Below, one piece after another: positions 41,640-52,337 of a DNA stretch of 64,000 nt. The DNA comes from Histomonas meleagridis (Eukaryota > Parabasalia > Tritrichomonadida > Dientamoebidae): the NCBI GenBank assembly GCA_020186115.1, contig WSYJ01000115.1, positions 1-64,000 on the forward strand, written 5' to 3'. Under the pieces are notes generated by a model, which was not told the origin of the DNA, did no database searches, and saw nothing but the letters and a program-made list of their open reading frames with translations. Made by a program: the position numbers and the translations under genes. How positions within the stretch are numbered: position 1 is the first letter of the stretch; every line of letters starts with the position of its first letter.

Positions 41640-42452
41640 ATGGTAAACTGTACAGGTGAATATGTTCCATGGATTCATGATGTTTTTAATGAATGTGTAA
41701 TAACAACTATGGACAAGCTTAGCTTTTATTTTGGACTTGCATCAACAGTGATATGGATGTATGCTCAAATTCCACAAATTATATTATTCTTCAAAACAGG
41801 TCAAACGGATGGCTTTTCTTTTATTTTTATTTGCTTCCTTCTTTTTGGTGATACATGCAATCTTTTAGGAGTAATCATAAATAAAAAATTAGTAACACAA
41901 TTAATTACAGCAACTTGGTACGTAGCTGTAGACGCATTTACTTTGTTCCAATATATTTACCTTAAATGGTTTAAGAATGTATGTTTCAGTGAGAAAAATA
42001 ATTCCAAAGTTGATAATGATTTGAATCCACTTTCTATAAGTCCATTACTTATTGCAACAGCTGCATCAACCACGCGACTTCTTGAAAATAGTTCAGGTCC
42101 ATATGATTCGGATCAGATCTTTGGTACAATTCTTGGTTGGTGCTCATGCTTTTCTTATATTACATCGAGAATCCCTCAGATTGTAAAAAATTGTCAAAGG
42201 CGTGATACTACAGGGTTTTCAGCCAAGTTTTCAATATGTGCAATTTTAGGAAACGTCACATACACTATTTCAATTTTCTGTAAAGATTACCACTGGCCTT
42301 ATATATGGGGACAATTCCCATGGATTATTGGCTCAGCAGGGATTTTATTCTTTGATTTCACAATCATAGGACAATATTTTGCATTTAGAAAAAATAAAGA
42401 ACCTGCTGCAGATTATCTTTTGATTAATGCAGAAGTTGATGAACAGAAATAA
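41640..42452 (+). CDS. PQ-loop repeat membrane transporter, SLC66A1/Ypq1-like
   Basis: 270 residues with seven predicted membrane helices. Two PQ-loop repeats are visible: YAQIPQII (about 41-48) and SRIPQIV (about 177-183), each followed by a TxGFS block (TDGFSF, TTGFSA). The central loop and C-terminal tail are cytosolic in family members. A DYLLI-type sequence in the tail resembles a dileucine sorting signal. Known family role: export of cationic amino acids from lysosome or vacuole; the substrate here is inferred from the family only. Confidence 0.85.
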   Translation: MVNCTGEYVPWIHDVFNECVITTMDKLSFYFGLASTVIWMYAQIPQIILFFKTGQTDGFSFIFICFLLFGDTCNLLGVIINKKLVTQLITATWYVAVDAFTLFQYIYLKWFKNVCFSEKNNSKVDNDLNPLSISPLLIATAASTTRLLENSSGPYDSDQIFGTILGWCSCFSYITSRIPQIVKNCQRRDTTGFSAKFSICAILGNVTYTISIFCKDYHWPYIWGQFPWIIGSAGILFFDFTIIGQYFAFRKNKEPAADYLLINAEVDEQK

Positions 42453-42584
42453 AAATAAAGTTAAATTATATATACATTTGGTTTCATTGTTTTAAGATTA
42501 ATATTAATGATAAAAAATGATTAATACATATAAAGTAAAATAGTTTTTGTAAAATTTTATTTCATGTTTCGTAAAATTTTTTAA

Positions 42585-44396
42585 ATGAATGAAGATGAAT
42601 CCCCTAATCTTTCGGATCCAATAGAACAACATAAGTACATTCAAAAGATTCATGATATAACATCTACAAAACTTCCTAATATAAGGGAATCAATAAATAA
42701 ATTTTTAACTCAATTTGAAGAACAAAAAACTTCATTGAATTTATTACATGATGAAATTAAAGAGCAACATATAATATTAGAAAACATAAACCTAGCACAT
42801 TCTTCATTACAAAAAACATTAAGTCTTTTAAATGAAGATACTGTATTTGCTAAAGTCATTAATTCACCAGTCGAAGCAAACTTCGAAGAATACATTCAAA
42901 CAATGAAAAAATTAAAAAAAGCAATTTCAGTTCTTGAAAAACTTAATTTTAGGGAATCTTCTATATCTAAGACAAAAATGTTAAGTCTTCAGTCTATAGG
43001 ATGTGTAAATTTATTAAACTATTTCGAATCAATTATTAGACAAAATATAAAACCATTTCCAATTTCTGATTTTGAATATAAAGGAGGTAAGTTTAATATT
43101 TGTAATGAAGAACTTATTAAAGATATAACATATCCCATTTCATCTGAAAATTTTAATGATCTTAATAAAATTTCAAATGTGCTTTCTGATATTTCATATG
43201 ATTCATATATCAAAAAATATATTTATTATAGATTAATTTTTATTTATTCCTCATTAAGTACTTTGTTCCAAGAGTCTGAAGAACGTAAAATCATTGGAAA
43301 AACTTTTGATATTCTTGAGATTCCGATTTATGAACGTCATTCACATTCAATACATTTTCTTATTAATTTTTTTCTTTTTCTCTTAAAAAGAGAAGCTGAA
43401 ATTGCAAATAAAATATTTGGAAAAGGATATCATTCAATTCTAAGTAAAATTATGGATTCTCCATTTGGTCAATTAACAAATGCAATACAAAAAATGCATT
43501 CTGATGCATATTCATCCCATATTAATGTATTTTTTGATCTTGACTTATTATCAACAATTCAAAGTGCAATAAGTTCATTTGATCCAATTCATAATAAGGA
43601 TTTAGTAGGTAGCCAAAGATTAAAAGTTCTTTCTGAAGTTATTCGACCTTTTCAAAATACGATACAGAAAGTACTTGATCTTTTTATGGAATCTGTCGAG
43701 AATCATGATTATTCAATGATTCCAAATGATGGAAATATTAGTCCTTTAACATCAAATATAATTCTTTTCCTTAAAGAACTTTCTCAATATCAAGATGTAT
43801 TAAAAACAATTCCTAATTATTCTTTTGATACAATAACCACAACTACTATCAGTAATTTAACATTAAATCTTTTAAATAAATCTAAACATTATCAAGATCA
43901 AGTTTTAACTCAGATATTTAATATAAATAATTTTAATTATGCATATAATTCTATTCAACACTTTGAAATTGATAAATTTATTAGTAATGAATCGCTAATA
44001 AATTTAGAAGAAATTATTCATAATTCACAAGAACAGTATGTTAAATTAACATGGGATATCGCATTTTCAAAGCTTGATGAAAAAGAAGGTTTTGGAGAGA
44101 TTAAAATGAAAGGCAAATTTGTTTCTTTAAATAAGAAACAAAGAAAAATAATTAAATATCAGTTTCATGATTTCCTTGGAAAGTGTGATGAAATCATCTT
44201 AAAACATGAAAAGTATACCATATATAATCCAAAATACTTAAATGTGATTTTAAATGACACAATAAGAAGGATAAACACAATTTATGTAAAGTATTGGTCA
44301 AAGTGGAAAGATAGTAATTTTTCAAAAACGCCTGAAAAATGGATTGTATATCAGCCTCCGATGCTCTGTAATCGTGTCACTTTACTTTATTCCTAA
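42585..44396 (+). CDS. EXO70: EXO70 exocyst subunit
   Basis: 603 residues, almost entirely helical. The N-terminal quarter has coiled-coil character (about 15-120). The C-terminal region fits the Exo70 domain: LNKKQRKIIKYQFHDFLGKCDEI, then a helix leading to INTIYVKYWSKW, and the closing KTPEKWIVYQPPMLCNRV, which parallels the KYIKYTPEDLE ending of EXO70. Known role: a plasma-membrane-binding subunit of the exocyst that tethers secretory vesicles. The C-terminal basic surface is weaker than in yeast but Lys-rich patches remain. Length fits the family (about 620-700). Confidence 0.78.
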   Translation: MNEDESPNLSDPIEQHKYIQKIHDITSTKLPNIRESINKFLTQFEEQKTSLNLLHDEIKEQHIILENINLAHSSLQKTLSLLNEDTVFAKVINSPVEANFEEYIQTMKKLKKAISVLEKLNFRESSISKTKMLSLQSIGCVNLLNYFESIIRQNIKPFPISDFEYKGGKFNICNEELIKDITYPISSENFNDLNKISNVLSDISYDSYIKKYIYYRLIFIYSSLSTLFQESEERKIIGKTFDILEIPIYERHSHSIHFLINFFLFLLKREAEIANKIFGKGYHSILSKIMDSPFGQLTNAIQKMHSDAYSSHINVFFDLDLLSTIQSAISSFDPIHNKDLVGSQRLKVLSEVIRPFQNTIQKVLDLFMESVENHDYSMIPNDGNISPLTSNIILFLKELSQYQDVLKTIPNYSFDTITTTTISNLTLNLLNKSKHYQDQVLTQIFNINNFNYAYNSIQHFEIDKFISNESLINLEEIIHNSQEQYVKLTWDIAFSKLDEKEGFGEIKMKGKFVSLNKKQRKIIKYQFHDFLGKCDEIILKHEKYTIYNPKYLNVILNDTIRRINTIYVKYWSKWKDSNFSKTPEKWIVYQPPMLCNRVTLLYS

Positions 44397-44492
44397 TTAA
44401 AATTCTGTACTCTTTTTTCATTCAAATTTTATTAAATTCTATTAAAAATAATTGTGCCACACAACATTCAGAATACATTTTGATCTTTATTA

Positions 44493-45173
44493 ATGTTTTG
44501 CATGTTTCTTTTAATATCTTTGGCCGAAAAACCAAGGCGGAGACGAAGCCATACGGCTATCATTAATGATTTAACTGAAAAGCAAAATAATGAAGAATAC
44601 AAATCCGATCAACATAGAGGAAGTAGAGATAAAAAAGCACACCATATCAGACACACAGAAGAAGGCTTGCAAAATCCAGTTGAAAATCCAAATGAAAACA
44701 TAAATTTAGTCAATCAAATTCCTGAAGATGATTCTTCTCATAGAAAATCAGGGAGAAGTCGCAAAGATAGGCATAGCTCAAGACACAGTTCAAATAGGCA
44801 TCACAGACGAAAGTCATCGAGTGATGATCAATGTAATTCTGATTCTGATTGTCATCAAAATGCTAAATGTACTGAAGGGAAATGTGTATGCAATGAAGGT
44901 TATACAGGTGACGGATTAAATTGTGATTATTTATATAATCCTTATACCATGCAAATCAAAGAATTACTCAAAACATACAAAATTTTCATACCAATAGTCG
45001 TGGTTTTATGTTTGTTGATTATTTGGATGTGTTTTCGAAACAGAAAGAAAACCAAAAATGAAAAAGTGTTTCAAAAACATTATCTACCAGTTACTCTCAA
45101 CAAAAAACTTCAACCTCAAAACGAAGAGCAAGGATTCAACGTCCATTTTGAACCACTTAATTCCCGTGGTTGA
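44493..45173 (+). CDS. Single-pass membrane protein with one EGF-like domain
   Basis: 226 residues. A short signal peptide (about 1-11) is followed by a His/Arg/Ser-rich, probably disordered extracellular region (about 12-110). One EGF-like module lies at about 113-145, with CNSDSDCHQNAKC, CVCNEGYTGDGLNC spacing. A membrane helix (about 165-183) and a basic cytoplasmic tail of about 40 residues follow. No close family is recognised. The domain order suggests a surface or endosomal receptor-like protein; ligand and role are unknown. Confidence 0.7.
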   Translation: MFCMFLLISLAEKPRRRRSHTAIINDLTEKQNNEEYKSDQHRGSRDKKAHHIRHTEEGLQNPVENPNENINLVNQIPEDDSSHRKSGRSRKDRHSSRHSSNRHHRRKSSSDDQCNSDSDCHQNAKCTEGKCVCNEGYTGDGLNCDYLYNPYTMQIKELLKTYKIFIPIVVVLCLLIIWMCFRNRKKTKNEKVFQKHYLPVTLNKKLQPQNEEQGFNVHFEPLNSRG

Positions 45174-45276
45174 GGATCCTCATGGTTTTCTGATCAGAAA
45201 ACAGTAACTCAGCGCTTTATTATGTAAATCAAACAAATTTTTGAATTTTATGAACGTTTACATTTCTGAGCTTATG

Positions 45277-46656
45277 TTAAGAAAACGGTTCCCTGCATAT
45301 CGGACAATTTAATTGTTCCTCCATCCATCTTTTTAGACATTTTTCGTGAAAGCAATGCCCACATGGAGTCACCATTGACTTCTGATTTTCATGAATTATT
45401 TCAAAACAAATTGCACAATTCACATTATCTATTATTTCATGATCAAAGTAATCAAAACTTCTGTCTTTATGTTCAAAACATAATCTTCCGCCAAACTTAT
45501 TTTGTAGAAGAACAATTATGCTTTGTAATAATGTATATGTTATTAAAATTATTCCATTCAAGGGATTATAAGTTCTGGAATAATTGTTTGGATATAGTAA
45601 GAAATAAACCAATGGAAACACTCTTTCAATAGTAATTACAATTACAAAAAATGTATCATTTTTAGTTCCTTTTGCTGCATTCCAAGCAGAATGGAATATT
45701 TGTGGGATAAAAAACGAATATATGAAAAGTGATGGTAATAAATATATTTCATCACCAAAAAAATAAGTGAGCATTGTTTCAAAGAATAACAATAATATAA
45801 ATATTGCCCAATAAGTGTCATAAACTAAATTTTGTCGATTTTCATCTCTTTGAAAATGTGAATATGAAACTATTATTCGAATATATATTACAGACCATAC
45901 TAAAAGATAAAATGATGTAATAAATACATTTATAATCATAAAAAGTTTTCCAAGAAATTCTTTTTCAATGCTTATGAGCATAAATTGAGAATAACAAAAG
46001 GAAAATGTAATATGCATTGCAAATGAAATTGGAGAAAGTTTAGATATTTGTGCAGGTGAATCGAAATTGTTTTTAATTGTTTTCCAACCATAACAAGAAA
46101 GAACAAATAAAATTGAAGAAATTATTGCAAATTTTTTTCCTTGTATAATATAGGGTAAAGCATCAATCTCAAAAGCATTAAAATGAAACTTAAAATTTGT
46201 TAAAACAATAACTCCTGTTATACATTTGTCACTTAAATAAACTTGTTTTCGAGGTGGTTTTATTCGACTCATACAACCCCATAAATATTTATAATCAATT
46301 ATTGAATAATTCTGTTCGGTTAAATATTCCATTAAGTAAAAATTCATTTTATCAGGTGAATCAGTAAATAAAATTGATCTTTTCGATATAATTTTCTGAA
46401 ATATTTCTTCTGCATTTGTTATTCCCATGATTTTATTAGAATTAAAGGCAAAATAACAATTTTTATCAGGAGATGATATTCCATTCATTTTAAATGTCAT
46501 AACATTATATCCATTTAAAATCGAAACTAAAAAAGAACATTTATCTTCCTCATTTGACTCTAATATGATTTTAATTGATAAAGTTGTATTCTTTTTGAAG
46601 CTTTGAATCTTTTCTCTACCTATATATTTAGAAATTAAACTAATTAAAAATATCAA
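45277..46656 (-). CDS. Tul1/Dsc1-like multi-spanning RING-H2 ubiquitin ligase
   Basis: About 459 codons. A lumenal-type N-terminal half is followed by six or seven membrane helices (about 175-395) and a C-terminal RING-H2: CAIC...MVTPCGHCFHEKCLKRWM...CPIC (about 416-456). The phrase MVTPCGHCFHEKCLKRWM closely follows yeast Tul1. Known role: Golgi/endosome membrane-protein quality control as part of the Dsc complex. Odd point: the open frame begins after a stop without an ATG. The first in-frame Met codon is near residue 53 (MTFKMNG), although the preceding stretch looks coding. A start lost by a frameshift, a missing first exon, or a shorter protein are the options; the signal peptide expected for the family is not visible. 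Confidence 0.72.
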   Translation of the reverse strand: MIFLISLISKYIGREKIQSFKKNTTLSIKIILESNEEDKCSFLVSILNGYNVMTFKMNGISSPDKNCYFAFNSNKIMGITNAEEIFQKIISKRSILFTDSPDKMNFYLMEYLTEQNYSIIDYKYLWGCMSRIKPPRKQVYLSDKCITGVIVLTNFKFHFNAFEIDALPYIIQGKKFAIISSILFVLSCYGWKTIKNNFDSPAQISKLSPISFAMHITFSFCYSQFMLISIEKEFLGKLFMIINVFITSFYLLVWSVIYIRIIVSYSHFQRDENRQNLVYDTYWAIFILLLFFETMLTYFFGDEIYLLPSLFIYSFFIPQIFHSAWNAAKGTKNDTFFVIVITIERVFPLVYFLLYPNNYSRTYNPLNGIILITYTLLQSIIVLLQNKFGGRLCFEHKDRSFDYFDHEIIDNVNCAICFEIIHENQKSMVTPCGHCFHEKCLKRWMEEQLNCPICREPFS

Positions 46657-47005
46657 AAGATTTTATTGTATTTGCTTAAGCAGTAAAAATAACCGAATGT
46701 TTTATTAAATTTTCATGAAGACTATAGTTAAAAACCTTTGCATTAACAAAGGTTTTCTTGAAAATATACTTTTTCTTCAAATAAAAAATAAATTTAATAA
46801 AAATCATTAATTTTTTATTTCAAATAAATTCAATGCTACATAATAATAATGTTGATTCGTATTGTTTCTTTAATAATTTTTAATTGATATATTGGTTCGA
46901 TAAAATTATTCTTTTATCAATAAGATACGTTATAATAAAATTGTTGTATTGATATTTTCAATTTTGAAAATTCTATTTATAAAAAGAAAATACCAATTTC
47001 AAAAT
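46657..47005. other. AT-rich intergenic region
   Basis: No gene seen. It should contain the true 5' end of the minus-strand RING gene if its start was displaced; no in-frame ATG is found there. Confidence 0.4.
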
Positions 47006-47581
47006 TCATTTATTTTTCATAGTCTTTTTTACCTTCTTTTTTTCCCATAATTCTCTTCTATCTCTTAAAATTAATGTTTCATAATAAAATGGATATAATC
47101 TATGTGAAATAATTTTTTTCCTTCTTAAAATTCCCATTTCTGTTCTATGTTTTAAAACTGTGTACCATCTATTTTTTATAGAGCATGAAGTTCTTCCCGG
47201 TAATTTATCTGCAATTTGTGTCCAATGATTTCCATAAGCTTCTCTTAATTGAATTATATAGTCATCTTCCCATTGTTGATAAGGTGTTTTATTTATATCA
47301 GGATTAAGACGGAATTGCCATCTCTCACGACATTGTTTAGCAGTTCTTCCTGGTACTTGTTTAGAAATATCAGACCAACGAATCTTTCCATCACAATTAG
47401 CCATTGCATTTAATAATATTCTATCTTCTACTTCACTCCATTTTCCTTTTCCTGGTGTTTCTTTCATTTGTTTGTTATTAATCTGTGAAGGAAGTAAAAA
47501 AAACATACATGTATTAAAATATTCTTCAGTAGAAGCAGGAAGAGGTAAATCAGTAATTGGTGGTAAATTCTCTTGTAACAT
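47006..47581 (-). CDS. R2R3 Myb DNA-binding protein
   Basis: 191 residues. Two Myb repeats with regular tryptophans: R2 GKWSEVEDRILL...WSDISKQVPGRTAKQCRERW (about 45-95) and R3 QQWEDDYIIQL...WTQIADKLPGRTSCSIKNRW (about 102-146). The recognition-helix residues AKQCRERW and SIKNRW are classic. A basic tail (KKKVKK) could act as nuclear signal. Known context: trichomonads use many small R2R3 Mybs as promoter-binding regulators, including the factor for a core promoter element. The AACGG elements seen before several genes in this window match Myb site preferences, but a link to this particular protein is only inference. Confidence 0.88.
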   Translation of the reverse strand: MLQENLPPITDLPLPASTEEYFNTCMFFLLPSQINNKQMKETPGKGKWSEVEDRILLNAMANCDGKIRWSDISKQVPGRTAKQCRERWQFRLNPDINKTPYQQWEDDYIIQLREAYGNHWTQIADKLPGRTSCSIKNRWYTVLKHRTEMGILRRKKIISHRLYPFYYETLILRDRRELWEKKKVKKTMKNK

Positions 47582-48471
47582 GATAATTTTTATTGGCTTT
47601 TATAGCAATCAGATCATAATTCCAGAAAATCATAGATTTTATGAAGTTAAAAGAATATCTGAAATTAACATGCTAATTTTATCAATATTGATTTTCTTTT
47701 TGAAAGCAAAAACATTTAATTAATTTATAAAATTGAAGCAAAGTTGGTTTTATTTTTCAGATTATAACAATTTGTTTGAAAAAATAAACCTCAAAGATAA
47801 ACAACTTTCAGAAAATAAAAAAGAATAAAAATTATAACAGCAGATGAATTTAGAAAGCAAACAATTTTATGTAATCATGATTATTTTGAGATAAAATTAA
47901 AACGATTTTTATAAAACATTTACCCGAAATATCAATAATATTCAAACATACCCTTTTTATCTGTAATACAAATTTTATATAAATCCATTTATTAAATGAT
48001 ATAATAACATATAAAAATTAATTGAAACTCAAATTTTAACCAAAAATATTTATATATATATATAATATTTATTTTAATAAAGCTATAAATCAAACTAATT
48101 AATGATAAATAAAATTAATTTAAATACAAGATCTATTCTTTAAGGTACTTAATTAATCTCAAGACCAAAAAACTGGTGCTTGGGCATGATTTTGTAAACA
48201 ATTCAATTATGAGGTACCCGTATTTTTTAGGGTCTGCCCCATCGTAAGATGGACGTTAAGGCCTAAACATAAACTAGTTTATTTAACTCAGAATTTTCTG
48301 TTGTAAAATAGTGAAGTGGTACTTATCATACGAGGAGCAGACTTAATTTCTTGAAATATTCTGAAAAAATGTTAGGCTTTGCTGAACAAGGTGGTTAAAT
48401 CTAATTAATTTAAACACAAACACATTTTTGTAAGAATATTCTCTTGATAAATCATTAACATATAAAGTGGT
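47582..48471. other. Gene-poor region with a small GC-richer structured patch
   Basis: AT-rich without a gene. At about 48210-48275 the base composition rises and a perfect hairpin CCATC-GTAA-GATGG with a GNRA-type loop can form. No known RNA family is recognised. Confidence 0.45.
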
Positions 48472-49540
48472 CATTCTCATTACACATCATATCATAAACA
48501 AACAAAATCATTTATACAAAACATTCTCATTACACATTATATCATAAACAAACAAAATCATTTATACAAAACATTCTCATTACACATTATATCATAAACA
48601 AACAAAATCATTTATACAAAACATTCTCATTACACATTATATCATAAACAAACAAAATCATTTATACAAAACATTCTCATTACACATTATATCATAAACA
48701 AACAAATCCACTTATACAAAACATTCTCATTACACATCATATCGCAAACAAACAAAATCATTTATACAAAACATTCTCATTACACATTATATCATAAACA
48801 AACAAAATCATTTATACAAAACATTCTCATTACACATTATATCATAAACAAACAAAATCATTTATACAAAACATTCTCATTACACATCATATCATAAACA
48901 AACAAAATCATTTATACAAAACATTCTCATTACACATCATATCATAAACAAACAAAATCATTTATACAAAACATTCTCATTACACATTATATCATAAACA
49001 AACAAATCCACTTATACAAAACATTCTCATTACACATTATATCATAAACAAACAAAATCATTTATACAAAACATTCTCATTACACATTATATCATAAACA
49101 AACAAATCCACTTATACAAAACATTCTCATTACACATCATATCGCAAACAAACAAAATCATTTATACAAAACATTCTCATTACACATTATATCATAAACA
49201 AACAAAATCATTTATACAAAACATTCTCATTACACATTATATCATAAACAAACAAAATCATTTATACAAAACATTCTCATTACACATCATATCATAAACA
49301 AACAAAATCATTTATACAAAACATTCTCATTACACATCATATCATAAACAAACAAAATCATTTATACAAAACATTCTCATTACACATCATATCATAAACA
49401 AACAAATCCACTTATACAAAACATTCTCATTACACATCATATCATAAACAAACAAAATCATTTATACAAAACATTCTCATTACACATTATATCATAAACA
49501 AACAAATCCACTTATACAAAACATTCTCATTACACATTAT
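48472..49540. repeat. 50-bp minisatellite, about 21 copies
   Basis: A 50-bp unit (starting CATTCTCATTACACATTATA) is repeated head to tail with exact spacing and no intervening unique sequence. Variants occur at fixed places: ACACAT(T/C)AT, ATC(AT/GC)AAAC, and AACAAAATCATTT against AACAAATCCACTT. The order of variants at about 48700-48770 recurs at about 49100-49170, showing duplication of multi-unit blocks. It lies directly downstream of the minus-strand gene at 49587. Not a CRISPR: there are no spacers. Confidence 0.97.
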
Positions 49541-49586
49541 ACACAAAATCTTTTACAAAACGCGAAATTCATTGACAAAATCCTTT

Positions 49587-52337
49587 TTACTTTTCATCTT
49601 TTTCTTCCTTTCCTACGTTCAGTCTCTTCTTTATATCATGCAGCCTCATTTCCGAGTGTTTCTTGAACGCCTTTGTGAACTCTATTGATTCCTGGCTCTT
49701 GTTCTTGAACAGCCACACCAAGCAGAACTCGAACGTTTCCTTTAAGAACAAATCATTTCTGAACAACGTGTGACTTGTCTTAAATATTGTCACTATTCTA
49801 CCCATTGATTGTTTCAATATTTCGATAATTTTATTATTCAAATCCTTATCATTTTGTTTCAATATTTTTGCGGTGAATTCGAATATTCTTCGTATTAAGT
49901 TATCATTATTTTTAATTATATTTGATAAAGTTTCAGATAAACTTTTGTTACATAACATTTTATATAATGATTTCGGCTTATCAACAAAGAAGTTCAATAA
50001 TATCCAAGTGTTATGTAATATTAAGAAGTCGGAATCGATTAAATGTTTTGCTATAGCGTCTGAAAATTCGGGTTTTTCTACAATTACTTTCCGTGTAGTT
50101 TCTAATGTTAAGAATACATTTATAGCTTTAATTCTTTCTTTATATAAATTATTTGGGATTTCATGTAAATTCGATACTAAAAATCCAACTGATGAAGATA
50201 ACTTTTCTAAATTTAATTTGAAATCAATGATTAATCGATCATTAATTAATATTTTACAGATTGGTATTAATAACAAAGATAAATATCGATTATTATTTTC
50301 TAATGTATTTGTCTTATGAATTACATCATTTAATAAATCACATAATTCATTACATTGGAATTGGAAATATAATGTATTACTTGTATTAATAATATGATTT
50401 AAGATTTGCGCTATAGCATATGGTATATTATATATATTATTGTTATTGTTTTGTAATAAGTTCGGTAATATTTCCCCAATTTTGGTGATGGATTTCGCAA
50501 ATAAAAATGCGGCTTGATTCATACATGAACAATGTGATATTGACCAAAGTTTAGATGAATCATTCTCTTGTGAAATCCATGTCAAAAATTCGGACCCTAA
50601 TAATATCCGATGAATTCGTGTGGAATTAGAATGTAATAACATTAGAAATGATCGATATAAATCTGTTCCTTTCTTAGATGTACGTAACTCTCGTAAAAAT
50701 GTCTGATCAAATATTATAGTCGATATTTTAGATGATATAGAATGACATTGTGAATATGCTATTGTATAAAACTTTTTCCCATTGTTCTCACGGAATAATG
50801 ATAAAAAGTTATCTAAGAGATAAAAGCGATTAATTAAATTAAGTTTCTCATCATTATCTTTGATGGATGGTAACATCTCAACTCGATATGGTGAAATATA
50901 ATTAACTAATGATGTTAACTGATGAAAACTTCGTAAGTTTTCGGGTAAAATTATAACATTAATCAAATCAACAGATTCTGTGGTAGTTATATATGAATTT
51001 AAGAAGTTGCCAACATGTAACTTGTCTAATAATGAACGATTAGATAATTGTAATAATCGAATTATGTTTTCACGTTTGCCAATAATCGGATCAATTAATG
51101 AGACAAATTTTTTGCCATTAACATCGAGATTTAATATCTGTGTGTACTGTGCGGTGTTCAAATTGAAGTTAAGAATCTTAAAAATACAATTTATGTTGGT
51201 ATAATCTAACTGATTTGTGGTAATTAAATTTTGGACTTTGTCAATGTTCTTCTCTGGAATACCTAATACACAGACATTAGGTTTGATGGTGGTTTGACTT
51301 TTAGTGACGGGTTCATAAAGTCCATATGCAATACTATCAGATATAAATTTAGACTTATCAATACCAAAGACATATAAAACATGACTACAACGAAGACCAT
51401 GGGTTGAAAACTCTTTGGATTTGGACCGGACTAAGGAATTTAGATTTTGGATTTTCTCCGAGATATTTGTTAAGTTAGTGACTGGTGGGATTTCATTTGC
51501 CCAAGATAGAAAGGCGGTGTCTAACACAGGATTGGAAGGTTCAAATATGTCAGCTTCTTCATCTTTGATGGGATCTAATGTGGCGACCGTTTGCATGCCC
51601 TTTGGTGGAATTGGACAAGACCTTAATGTATCATAGGTAACGTTGCACCATTTAACATATGCTTCTTCATATTCTTCATAAAAGTCATAAAGTATAGGAT
51701 TAGGTTCAGATGCAACTAATGATGAACACCATTGATCTTGACTTGTAAGATGATGTTTAAAACATAATGGATCACGTTTGGGTACTTGTTCAGGGAAAAG
51801 TTCTTCGGGATCAATTTCATCTTTTTGATATAATTTGGTAAGCATTAATAAATAATTACGTGGAAGAAGTTGCCATAATTCAGGTTTAAATGTCCTGAAA
51901 CGACCTGGGTGCGCTTTTTCTTCTTTGGTAAAGATTTTAGGAGGTTCTGGTAAATAAAATTCTCCTGAAATTGGAATAGGAAGTGTAACATATGAAAAAT
52001 ATATTGAGGCTTCCTTATACCAAAGTTCAAAAGCTTGTTTAAAGTCTTCTTTGTTTTGATATTCTTTTGGATTTGGAAAAGAAACCAAAATTTTGTCCTG
52101 TGGTTTAAATGTTGAAGGAAAAATATCTTTAGTGAATACATCCTGAAAGTCATTAGAATTATTTAATGCATAAACATCCCCATTAATTGGTTGGTAATAT
52201 TTGTCAAGAGGTGTAAAATCACCATTAATATAATAAGGAATTTGATCACCAGAAACATGTTCATTAGCGTCATGAGGTGGGATGTCTATGAAATCATATG
52301 TCATTTTGAGTGTTGTTTCTAATCCTTTAGTCCTCAT
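49587..52337 (-). CDS. Large conserved-looking protein of unknown function, 916 residues
   Basis: An intact frame from ATG 52337; Met12 (52304) is an alternative start. The N-terminal third is rich in Pro, acidic and aromatic residues (YKEASIYFSYVTLPIPISGEF-type segments, quoted in part) and may hold short interaction motifs. From about residue 330 onward the sequence is helical with Leu/Ile/Asn-rich stretches that look like ARM/HEAT-type repeats. No membrane segment or signal peptide. Codon use becomes GC-richer in the last 80 codons. No family is recognised. Its 3' end is 47 bp from a 50-bp minisatellite. Confidence 0.7.
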   Translation of the reverse strand: MRTKGLETTLKMTYDFIDIPPHDANEHVSGDQIPYYINGDFTPLDKYYQPINGDVYALNNSNDFQDVFTKDIFPSTFKPQDKILVSFPNPKEYQNKEDFKQAFELWYKEASIYFSYVTLPIPISGEFYLPEPPKIFTKEEKAHPGRFRTFKPELWQLLPRNYLLMLTKLYQKDEIDPEELFPEQVPKRDPLCFKHHLTSQDQWCSSLVASEPNPILYDFYEEYEEAYVKWCNVTYDTLRSCPIPPKGMQTVATLDPIKDEEADIFEPSNPVLDTAFLSWANEIPPVTNLTNISEKIQNLNSLVRSKSKEFSTHGLRCSHVLYVFGIDKSKFISDSIAYGLYEPVTKSQTTIKPNVCVLGIPEKNIDKVQNLITTNQLDYTNINCIFKILNFNLNTAQYTQILNLDVNGKKFVSLIDPIIGKRENIIRLLQLSNRSLLDKLHVGNFLNSYITTTESVDLINVIILPENLRSFHQLTSLVNYISPYRVEMLPSIKDNDEKLNLINRFYLLDNFLSLFRENNGKKFYTIAYSQCHSISSKISTIIFDQTFLRELRTSKKGTDLYRSFLMLLHSNSTRIHRILLGSEFLTWISQENDSSKLWSISHCSCMNQAAFLFAKSITKIGEILPNLLQNNNNNIYNIPYAIAQILNHIINTSNTLYFQFQCNELCDLLNDVIHKTNTLENNNRYLSLLLIPICKILINDRLIIDFKLNLEKLSSSVGFLVSNLHEIPNNLYKERIKAINVFLTLETTRKVIVEKPEFSDAIAKHLIDSDFLILHNTWILLNFFVDKPKSLYKMLCNKSLSETLSNIIKNNDNLIRRIFEFTAKILKQNDKDLNNKIIEILKQSMGRIVTIFKTSHTLFRNDLFLKETFEFCLVWLFKNKSQESIEFTKAFKKHSEMRLHDIKKRLNVGKEEKDEK

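Noticed and set aside
48472-49540. CRISPR-like array
   Set aside because: Units are contiguous with no unique spacers, and the genome is eukaryotic; it is a minisatellite.
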